DNA from: Bettongia penicillata ogilbyi
Lineage: Eukaryota; Chordata; Mammalia; Diprotodontia; Potoroidae
Reading direction: 5' to 3'
Length of the DNA: 64,000 nt
Assembly: GCA_023548195.1 (NCBI GenBank)
Contig: JAJHZJ010000014.1
Location: forward strand, 13,678,718 to 13,742,717
Position 1 is the stretch's first letter. The number at the start of each line of letters is the position of its first letter. The notes beneath the pieces were generated by a model, which was not told where the DNA came from, did not search any database, and saw only the letters and a program-made list of their open reading frames with translations. Both the position numbers and the translations under genes were made by a program. Positions 55,175 to 64,000 of this stretch are shown here, in pieces.

Positions 55175-57165
55175 TGCATCACTTCTGTCATCTGCTGCCT
55201 TTTCTACCACCTACAAGCTGCTAACGTAGAGAAAATCATGCAACTATTTTGATTGGATCTGCTTCAAATTTATATTACAAAAATTCAGCTGGGTCTTCAC
55301 TGCTGTTCGATGATACTAAACCTCCCTTTTCAACTCATTATCCTAATTTCCACTGTGACTCTAATAAACCTTTTCATTTCTGTGCTTCCCCATTGTACAT
55401 ACCCTCTCAGCTGAGAATTTTGCCTTATATTTTACTAGAGTTGAGGTCATTTGCCAAGAGCTCCCTCTTCTCTGTCTCATAGAACTGAGATTTCTTCTGC
55501 CACCATCTCCTCCTTTACCCCATCTCACACTAAGAGGTGGTCCTACTCTTTACCAAGGCAAAGTGTACTACACAAATTATCCTAGTCTGTCCTTTCTCCA
55601 GCAGATTCCTCCCCTCATCTCCCTTCTCACTTATTTTCAGTCTGTCTACTGCATCCTTTCCTATTGCCTACAAACATGCATATCTCATCCTCAAAAAAGC
55701 CTCACTTGGTCTTTTCATCCTAGCTATCATCCTAAATCTCTTATTCCTCTTGTAGCCGAATTCATTTAGCCATGTATAATAGGTGCTTTTATTTACCCAC
55801 TTTCTCCTGTATGTTAACTAAAATCTGGCATCTGGCTTTACCATTGAAACAAAATTACCAGTGATCTCCTAATCAAATCTAAATGACCTTTTCTTAATCC
55901 TCATTCTTGATCTCTGCATTTTTGATACACCTAATCACCCTCTTTTCCTTGATGCTTGGTTTTGGGTCACCAAGTCTCCTGGTTGTCCTACCTACCTACC
56001 CACTAGACCACTTCTCAGTCTTCTTTGCTGGCTCCTCACTCAGGATGTGTCCTTTAATCAGGGGCATCCCTCAGGGTTCTGTCCTTGGCGTGCTTCTCCC
56101 TCTACCCGGTTTCTCTTGCTAATCTCATCAGCTCCCGTGGATTTAATTGCCATTTCTATGTTAACGATTCTCAAATATACCTGTCAAGCCTTTTACCTCA
56201 CCTTGACTAACCTTCAGTCATGTCTTCAATTACCTTTCAGAAATCTTGAACTGGATGTCCAGTAGACATCTTAAACTGAACATAAAATTGCATTGTATTG
56301 TCCCCCTAAACCCTCCTTCCTTCCATAATTATGTGTTACTATTTTACTATTGAGGGCTTCACCATCCTTTCAGTCTCTCAGGCTCACAATCTAGATGTCA
56401 CCATTCTTTACTATCTCTCTACTCCCTCCCCCCTGCCTCTCTCAATCTAATCTCTTGCCTGTTGATTTTTACCTTTCTAGTATCTCTCAAAGTACTCCCC
56501 TTGATACTGCCACCACTTTAGTGAAGTTCTTATCAACTCACACCTGGGCTACTGCAATAGGTTGCTAATGGATTTGCCTGTCTTAAGTTTCTCTCCATGC
56601 CAGTCCATTTTCTATTAGCCCAAGTCTGACCATGTCCATAATAAATCCAGTAAATCCAAAATAAGATCCAGTAAGTAGCTCCCTATTAACCTCCACAATA
56701 AAATACAAAATCCTCTGGCATTCAAAGCCATTTGTATCCTGCCCACTCATCTTGCCAGTTTTTTTTACCTTTCTGCTACCTTCCACGCCTCACCTCTCCA
56801 TGCCTTTTGATCCAGGGACACTGGCCTCCTTGCTGTTCCTCAGTTGGACATATTCTCTCTCTGGGTATCCCTCATGCCTGGAATGCTCTCCTTCCTCTTC
56901 TCTGCCTACTGACTTCCCTGGAGTTCTAGTCCCAACTAAAATCCCACTTCTACAGGAAGCCTTTTCCAATGCCCCTTTAATTCTAGTGTCTTTCTATTTA
57001 TCCTGTGTATAGCTTGTTTGTACTTAATTGCTTGTTTGATGTCTCTCCCATTAGGTTATTCGTCAAGAGCTGGGACTGTCTTTTGCCTTTTTTTGTATTC
57101 CCAGTGCTTAACACGTTACTTTCCTAATATAGGCACTTAATAAGTAATTATTGAGTGACTGAATT
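55175..57165 (+). mobile_element. L2 LINE, about 2 kb, sense
   Basis: The longest L2 here. The frame at 55907-56122 retains the reverse-transcriptase motif GIPQGSVLG (about 56062-56090). Downstream words CACCTGGGCTACTGCAATAG, TTCAAAGCCATTTGTATCCT, CCACTTCTACAGGAAGCCTT and CAAGAGCTGGGACTGTCTTT lead to the 3' end, TAGGCACTTAATAAGTAATTATTGAGTGACTGA at 57131-57163. Frames are broken. It lies inside an older L1 (54150-58020). Confidence 0.88.
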
Positions 57166-57174
57166 GTTCTTTTT

Positions 57175-58020
57175 TTTTTTTTTGTTTCCAAATAATTTTG
57201 AGGTTATTATTGCTTTGTAAACTAGGTCAGATAATGCTATGTTCTTTTCAATGGTACTTATTATTAACCTTGAATTCTAGACTTTTTAATTCTTCCAAGT
57301 GAAATTTTTTTGTTACATGATATCCCTTTTATGACTTTATTGGTTTAGTACAAAATATTATAATTTAGGTACTATTGCCTTTTTTACTGTTTTGATAGCC
57401 CAATCATGACACTTTTTAAAATCTAACTTTATTGTGTGAGTCAGTTGTATTTTACATGAATGAGGTGTGTGTCAGATTATCTTCAAGGTGCTTTACACAT
57501 TCTATAACTTATTTTGAATGGAATTTTATTGTGTTTTACTCATTTTTTTGTTACTGCTTTATAACAATGTTAATGACTGGTGGATTTATTTTTTTTGTAA
57601 GTTTTTTTCCTGATTATTTGGGGTTTTCTGAGTATACCATAATGTCGTCTGAGTGAATGAACAAAGGAAGCATTTATCAAACGCTGTATATAGAGCACTG
57701 TACTAAGAGAGTCCCTACTTACAAGGAGCTCACATTCTAATTGGGAAGACAACATATAATGGAAGGTTTTAACTGCAAGTCTGGGATAATTTTTTCTCTC
57801 TGTCAATGTTTATACCTTTACTTTTGTTCCTATTGTTATAGACAGCATTTTTTGGAACTATGTCAAATAAGAGTGGAGAATGGGGCATCAATGCTTTTCC
57901 TTTTGTACTGGGGAAACAGTATTTTTTCACAGCATAAAATACTGGTACTTAGTTTTGTATATGTGAAAATCTGTTTAATTTTCGTGAATGAGGAAAATAA
58001 CCAGGATTTGTAGAAATAAG
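57175..58020 (-). mobile_element. Old L1 ORF2, antisense (segment 3)
   Basis: CAAATAATTTTGAGGTTATT, TAACAATGTTAATGACTGGT and AGTATACCATAATGTCGTCT are antisense ORF2, with an L2-class 3' end (57650-57780: AAGCATTTATCAAACGCTGT, AAGGAGCTCACATTCTAATT) inserted. Confidence 0.65.
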
Positions 58021-58064
58021 TTCATTAGTAATAAATGTAGCATGAATTTTAACATATTAGATAA

Positions 58065-58300
58065 TAATACCACCTTTTTTCCCCCAGAGTCCTTTGGACA
58101 TATTTATTTGACTTTCATAACAATCCATTGATTTGAGATTGGATTGGGTAGATACAAATATCTTCTATTTTACTTATAAGGAAACACAAAATTTAGAGAG
58201 ATTATGATAAACCTAAAGTCTAATGTTAAGTGGTAAAAATAGTCTTTTTGAATTCAGGTTTTTTTAGGCACCTAACCTAGCTCTTTTTCCATTATACTAT
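58065..58300 (+). repeat. Decayed MIR-like SINE
   Basis: TCATAACAATCCATTGATTT, TTACTTATAAGGAAACACAA and GAATTCAGGTTTTTTTAGGC keep the SINE order with many changes. Confidence 0.5.
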
Positions 58301-59244
58301 GTATATTTAAAATTCCATATACCATTGACTTGAAATTGTCAGATATGTTGAGTTTGGGTTCTTTTTGAGAAGTTGACCACTTTCAAAATATGTCTCTTGG
58401 GAAAGGATAATCTTTGGTAATACAAAAGAATACTAATGCTTTTTTCTTTTTACAAGTTATCTTAGACTTTAAAAATAAGATTTTTATCTAGTCAGAACAA
58501 ATGTAGGCTATCCTTTGTGAAGTTCAGTATATTTTTTGTTTCCCTGTTTAGAGTTGTGTGTATGCTTTAAAAAGATTTTATGTCTTGTCACTCTCACAGA
58601 GTTCATTCTCAGAGGGTATCCTCAGGATGCCTGGGTTCTGTCAGCCATAAATAAGGCAACGTCATTACAAGAAAAGAATGTCAAAACAGGATAGTGTCCA
58701 TAAAACAAGATAAGACAGTGCCCATAGTGTCCAGTTCAAGGCACCTGGTTCTTATCAGTTATAGACAGAAGAATGCTCCCAGTCAGATTCATCTGGTCTT
58801 GTGGATGCTATCATAGCAAGGAAGATTTTTGGATTCACTTAGAAAGCATTATTGTATGTTAACTCAAGAGTGGGCCAAAACGCTTTTTTTCGATTGGCCA
58901 AGCCAGGTTTTCAACCTTTTTCAAGTGAGGGGTGGCTTAAACTCATTCAGAGTCTCTACAGTACTATTTAATCCTGAGATACTTTAGGAGCTAGCCAGCT
59001 CGCTTACACCATTAAGTTCCTTAAAAGATGAGCATTAATGTATAAGATTTAAGATTTCATTCAGCAGGTACATGTAGTTTCCATTTGTAAGACGGTAAGT
59101 AGCTTGGAATTCAGTGTGGCTAATAATTTCATGAATATTCTTAAACCTTCTAGGTAACTATTTAGGACTAATCCTTTCCATTTATTTCTGCCATCTACTT
59201 CATGAAAAATATTTATCAAAGGATTAGACCCTTCTACTCATAAT
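58301..59244. other. Intergenic, nothing assigned
   Basis: 58560-59000 has mixed composition and could be an old LTR, but I cannot show termini. No gene seen. Confidence 0.35.
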
Positions 59245-59450
59245 TCCTACTAGTTTCTTCATGGGATTCAGAGCTCTATAGCACTTTAACGAGTATGACT
59301 CCCCTCTTTATATTTCAGAGAGGAAAAAGACCTCATTACATGTTGAAGGCCACAAAATGGTAAATGGTAGAGTTAGGAGTTGACCCTAGGTCTTCTGATT
59401 CTAAGTTAAATGTTTTTTTTTTTTAAACTTTACCATGCCGCCTGTTAAAT
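59245..59450 (+). repeat. MIR-like SINE
   Basis: AGAGCTCTATAGCACTTTAA, AAGGCCACAAAATGGTAAAT and GACCCTAGGTCTTCTGATTC follow SINE order. Confidence 0.6.
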
Positions 59451-59529
59451 AATGGTTTTACACTGGCCTGTAAGAAGTTAATGATGATAAATTTTTATTT
59501 GTGATAAAGTTGGTTTTCTTTATGTTGAA

Positions 59530-60195
59530 CATGAACAATTTTTTATTTATTTGTTTTCAATTTTCAACAATCACTTTTCCCCCTCCCTCTCCAACATGGC
59601 ATACAATCTTGTATGAGTTGTACACATACCTTATTATTAAACACATTTTTCACATTAGTTATGTTGCATAGAAGAATTAAAATGAATGCAAGAAACCATG
59701 AGGAAAACCAAAACAACAAGCAACAAAAGAGAAAATAGTCTGCATCATTCTGTGTTCTGATTCTGTATTTTTTTCTCTGATATGGATGACATTTTGCCTT
59801 TGGAAATATTTTAGGTCCTTGCATTGCTAAATCTATCAGAAACAGTCCTTGCATACTGTGACTGTTACTGTGTATGATGTTCTAATTCTGCTCATTTCAT
59901 TCAGCATCAGTTCATACCAGTATCATAACAGTTCCAGGTTTTTCTGAAGGCCACCTCTTCATCATTTCTTGTAGCACAATAGTATTTCATTACATTTATA
60001 TACCACAATTTGTTCAGCCATCACCTAATTAATGAACATTCCCTTGATTTCCAGTTCCTGGCCACCACAAAAACTGCTATAAATATTTTGTACATTTGAG
60101 TCCTTTTCCCATTTTTATGATCACTTTGGGATATAGCTCTAGAAACTATTGTTGGGTCAAAGAGTATGCACATTTTTATAGCCCTTTGGGCATAG
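59530..60195 (-). mobile_element. L1 3' end, antisense
   Basis: Same 3'UTR/ORF2 end as at 18425 and 28935: TTTTCAATTTTCAACAATCA, CATGGCATACAATCTTGTAT, TTGTAGCACAATAGTATTTC, TTGTTGGGTCAAAGAGTATG. Confidence 0.82.
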
Positions 60196-60199
60196 ACAT

Positions 60200-60580
60200 G
60201 AACAATTTTTTTGTGTTCAGATTTTCTTCCTCCTTTTATCCCTTTTCCCACCCCTTGAGAAAGCAAGCAATATATCAATTATACATTTGAATCATGCAAA
60301 ACATTTCCATGTTAGCTATATTGCCAAAAATAAGTGAGAAAAATAAAAGTGAAAAAAATATACTTCTATCCACACTCAGAGTTCATTAGATTTCTTTCTG
60401 CAGGTGGATAGCATTTTTTTTTTAAATCATAAGTCCTTTGGAATTGTCTTGGATCACTACATCAATGACAGTGACTGAGTCTTTCACAGTTAATCATCAT
60501 TACAGTATTTCTGTCACTGCGTACAATGTTCCCCCCTGGTTCTGCTCACTTCACTTTTATCTGTTCATAGAAACTGGTTT
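60200..60580 (-). mobile_element. Second, older L1 3' end, antisense
   Basis: TGTGTTCAGATTTTCTTCCT, GAAAGCAAGCAATATATCAA, CATGTTAGCTATATTGCCAA and CTGGTTCTGCTCACTTCACT are the equivalent 3' region of a diverged L1 subfamily placed directly behind the first. Confidence 0.65.
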
Positions 60581-60844
60581 TATTTTTTGAAAAAATGATA
60601 AGTTCACCATAGATAATTGATTCTTCTTCGTGCTAGTTGATGTTCTTGGGTGCTTCAAGGACAATTTATGTCTCTGTCCATATTGTCCAATTTATATCAC
60701 AAACCATTTCCTTCATAATGATTTTTAATAGAATTAAAAAATTGGAAGGAATATCTAAGGCTTTCCCTTATGGGACAGTACTTTGTATGTAAGTATTCAA
60801 AATTAATTAAAAAACATCATTTGACTTTAAAGATGAATAATCTA

Positions 60845-61035
60845 TATTAGTAGTAGCTTGCATTTTATATCTTTAGGCATGGAAAACACCTTGTTTATAT
60901 TAAACCTTATTTTGTCTAAGTCTTTTCATTTTGTAGGTGAGGAAACATTCCCAGAGAGTTCAGATGTCTTTCCCGTGGTCATACAGGTGACCAAGTCAGG
61001 ATTCGAGTCCAGTTTTACTGCTATGCTTATAGTGC
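60845..61035 (+). repeat. MIR-like SINE
   Basis: CATTTTGTAGGTGAGGAAAC, GTGGTCATACAGGTGACCAA and GTCAGGATTCGAGTCCAGTT. Confidence 0.65.
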
Positions 61036-61934
61036 TTCATATATTTTTTTGTTCTCTAACCTGATTCTCACAGTTTTATCTTTTGATATCTAAAATAGTG
61101 AGATGGACAAGATTTCCAAGAGCCTTTTTGCTTCTGAAAAATTAGGATTCCCAGGTATGTAGGGCATTTTACACATGAAAAAAAAACCTGGTTATAAACA
61201 TGTTAAAAGTGACTTCCTTCAAATTCAGGAAAATCTGAGACTAGAACTCATTCTTTATATTCTTAATGTGACCTTCTTTCCAGTACTGATAATATGCTTT
61301 TTTTCTTTCAGGTTTTATCTTACAGCATTAAATTTTAAATCTAAATTTTATTTTATCTTGGGAAATATTTGGCTATAATAGTGTAACATTTAAAACAAGA
61401 GGCAACAGCTAACTGGTTTTCCCTTTGTAATTTTAAACAAGTATCTTTAGTAATTAAGCTGAAAACGAAATAGCTTTCAAATTTTCCGTTTGTATAAGTA
61501 ATATCTACTTCTATCGAAATATGAAGCATTTTAAAAACAAGGTTATTGCTTTTTTGTGTTTTAAGTTATATAATACCTGTCTGGAACACTTTGGAATATC
61601 AGTTAAATGTATATCTGAGGATTTAAATATTCAAATTTTGTATTTTAGCATTTTTGGATAGAAATTTTATAATTTATTACCATTTTCCTAACTTTAAAAA
61701 TAGAACATGTAGAACATAATTTAACCATTTTTGAATCTTATTAACATAAGCTTTCCTACTGTGTTTAATGGTTTACCATTATGATAATGGCCCCAGGTTG
61801 CTGGTCTTTTTGAGTCCCTCATTGTCCGCTATAATTTTTTTCTGCTCTTGGTGTATTTGCCAGGAGTTGTTCTTTCTAATTTATTGTTCCTCATTCACTA
61901 TGTGCTTGGAAGCCAGGTAAACAAGTTTGTCCAT
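61036..61934. other. Intergenic, nothing assigned
   Basis: AT-rich, no gene or repeat recognised. Confidence 0.35.
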
Positions 61935-62235
61935 AGTGTACTTCTTCCTTAGCTTCCACCTCTTAGCATACTTCAAAGCAGAACTCAAGTGCCACCTCTT
62001 ACAGGATGCCTTTCCTAATGCCTCCCAGTTGTTGTCACTCTCTCTTTGAAATTACTTTGTAGAATTTACATATATATGTTTTATTTATTTAACTGGGTAC
62101 ATACATAACCTATTTTTCCTGTTTTCCAACCCAGAAGACTATATGCTCCTTGAGGGCAGAGATTTTGTTTTCATTTTTGTGTCCTCAGTGGCTTGGAGAC
62201 ATAGCAGACATTTAACATTACTTGAATTTAATTGT
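61935..62235 (+). mobile_element. L2 3' end, sense
   Basis: CTTCAAAGCAGAACTCAAGTGCC, TTACAGGATGCCTTTCCTAA, CTATATGCTCCTTGAGGGCA and GTGTCCTCAGTGGCTTGG follow the L2 3'UTR in order. Confidence 0.78.
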
Positions 62236-62399
62236 TAGGATTCTTTATAAATGAAAAGTAAATAGACTCTGAGTGAAGTGCATTTGTTTTTAGTACGCAG
62301 ACAGACATCTTTTATGGCAGTGGCCCAAAGACCTTTTTTTTGCTTTCTCATTCTCTGCTTAGTTCACATAAGTGAATGTTGGATGGCTAAATTCCAAAT

Positions 62400-62590
62400 G
62401 ACTGAAGTGTTAAGGCTTGTGAGAGCTTCTGTGAGACCTTGCAGGTCATGTAGGCTAGTCTTTTTATTTTACAGTTTGATAGAACAGGCTCAGTGAAGTT
62501 AAGAGAATTGCTTAGGGTAACATAGATAAGTGATAGGTGAGATCTGAATCCAGAATCAGTGCCCCTTCTGTTGTATCATGCTGCTTTAAT
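62400..62590 (+). repeat. MIR-like SINE
   Basis: TTTACAGTTTGATAGAACAG, AATTGCTTAGGGTAACATAG and GAGATCTGAATCCAGAATCA. Confidence 0.55.
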
Positions 62591-63164
62591 ACATATGTAT
62601 ATTCTTTTAAGTTGTGAAGGAAATACTTTAAATAAACGTATGCACTCATCTTTCACGTTTGTTCAGAGGCTCAAAAGAGAAACAGCTTAGGATATTTATT
62701 CCTCCTGATATATTTTTTAAAGAGTAAGTTGAAGTTGATCTTTTACTGATTTGCATAAAGAAGTACATTCATATTGTATATCAACAGACATTTGGCAAGC
62801 CGAATAACTGGAATTATGAAACATGTCAGTTGACTTGAGTCTGTTGGTTTCTTTCTCATATGCCATTAGGAGATTTTGTAGTTTTCAATAAATTTAACCT
62901 GTGTCCGTGAATTTGTACTATTTTAAGTTTTTCAGAGTGATTTTGACATAAGTGCATGCATAATTTAAAAATGATATTTTAGAAAAGAGTCCATCTACAT
63001 GAAAATTAGAGATTTTCCATCTAAATTACTGATTACCTTAAAGAAAGGCCACAAGAAACAAGTCTGCATCATAATTTTCTTTTTAATGTGGTTTTATGTT
63101 TTCCCCCCTAGTTTGGGGAATCTTGAATGGTAAATCAGGCTGCCTTTGGAATGGTGACAGCCAA
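62591..63164. other. Intergenic, nothing assigned
   Basis: No gene or repeat recognised. Confidence 0.35.
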
Positions 63165-63410
63165 CTGATTGAAATGTAAGTTTTATTAAGCTCTTACTAA
63201 CTACTGGCACTGTTTTAAAACAAAGAATGGCAAAAACATTGTCTTTGCTGTCAAGTCGGAAGGGGGAGAAAACACGTAAATAACTGTAGATATAAGATGT
63301 TGCAGATTCTATGGCAGATCCTTTCAGGGAAGGTGCTAGCAAATAGGATGGATTGGGAAAGGCCTCCTGCACAAGATGAGATGAGCATTAAATATTAAAG
63401 GAAAACAAAT
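63165..63410 (-). repeat. L2-class 3' end, antisense
   Basis: TTTTATTAAGCTCTTACTAA, AAAACATTGTCTTTGCTGTC and TTGGGAAAGGCCTCCTGCAC are the reversed L2-class words, the last being 'ggaaaggcttcctgca'. Confidence 0.55.
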
Positions 63411-64000
63411 AGGAAAAATAAAAGGCCAGGACTACCTAATATGTGTTTTTATCAGTTTTTGTGCCTTTTTTGTTATGCCTTATTGCCAGATATTATAGAT
63501 AGGAGATCTGCTAATTGGGATTATTAAGCATAATTTAACAGTAATTTTTGTGGTAAGATTATTTTTCATAGTGAATTCAAGTCAATAAGCATTTGCTAAT
63601 CACCTAATGAACGAACTTTACTACTACATAGAAATAACAGTAGTGCTCTATAATAGATGTAGACTAAGTGAAAACATTGTGAGGTGTTTGTGTAAGGAGA
63701 GTAAAATGAATGAAGATGAAAGATGGGGAGTGTGGCATTCCCACACTGTCACTTTGCTGCTTCACTGATCTTCAAAAAACAGATTAATACAACAAATCAA
63801 TGTAATAAATTTTGGGCTGCAGTCTCTGAAAATCCATGAAATCATTAATATTCATGATATTAAAGAAATGGATGATTTTGAGCTGTTCCTATGTTCTGTG
63901 TCACCTTTATTTCTCGTGTGTGAAAGCTAAAAAAAAAGAAATATAACCTTTCCTTTTAAGTACAAGCAATTTAAAAATTCATCAGACGTATTAGATTAGT
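63411..64000. other. Intergenic, nothing assigned
   Basis: No exon of SNX6, the gene expected next by synteny, is visible before the edge. Confidence 0.35.

Noticed and set aside
58560..59000. Possible LTR near 58.6-59.0 kb
   Set aside because: No TG/CA termini, duplications or poly(A) signal in the right order could be shown.

Overview
This window is vertebrate nuclear DNA and almost certainly metatherian (marsupial). Two protein-coding loci lie on the + strand: the last three coding exons and 3'UTR of BAZ1A (ACF1, an ISWI-complex subunit) at 700-4672, and the complete four-exon CFL2 gene (cofilin-2, 166 aa) with its CpG-island promoter at about 47.6-53 kb. BAZ1A followed by CFL2 on the same strand is the conserved mammalian neighbourhood (human 14q13; SNX6 would be expected beyond the right edge). 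The marsupial call rests on the repeats: BovB-type RTE, an RTE-dependent SINE ending in GAAGGACAAACAACAA, HAL1 (half-L1) elements, metatherian-type L1 tails, and abundant L2, CR1/L3 and MIR-like CORE-SINEs. I cannot decide the species.

Layout. 1-4672: BAZ1A 3' end with two introns. 4673-47600: a 43-kb intergenic region built almost entirely of layered transposons: old L1 ORF2 fragments (nearly all on the - strand), L2 and CR1/L3 fragments, a BovB copy, LTRs, a hAT-type DNA transposon holding a solo LTR, a full-length HAL1 with perfect target-site duplications (30397-33212), a 3'-truncated HAL1/L1 promoter copy with perfect duplications (38075-39159), and a short degenerate endogenous retrovirus (39743-43108) whose 3' LTR has been rearranged into an inverted repeat with flanking L1 DNA. 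47600-49080: CpG island, promoter, 5'UTR and exon 1 of CFL2. 49665-about 53000: CFL2 exons 2-4 and a long 3'UTR with several poly(A) signals. 53-64 kb: downstream sequence with a 2-kb L2 inserted in an old L1, L1 3' ends and MIRs; no further gene is visible.

How the parts relate. BAZ1A acts in chromatin remodelling and CFL2 in actin turnover; nothing here suggests a functional link beyond adjacency. The most informative part is the transposon stratigraphy: two independent HAL1 copies join an L1-type ORF1 directly to a 3'UTR without ORF2; two copies of the same promoter carry one versus three tandem units; one copy seems to have been reverse-transcribed from inside ORF1; and a retrovirus with an apparent tRNA-Ser primer site sits in the old L1 that also hosts the truncated HAL1. 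All family assignments are from reading the sequence and remembered family features; no search was run.
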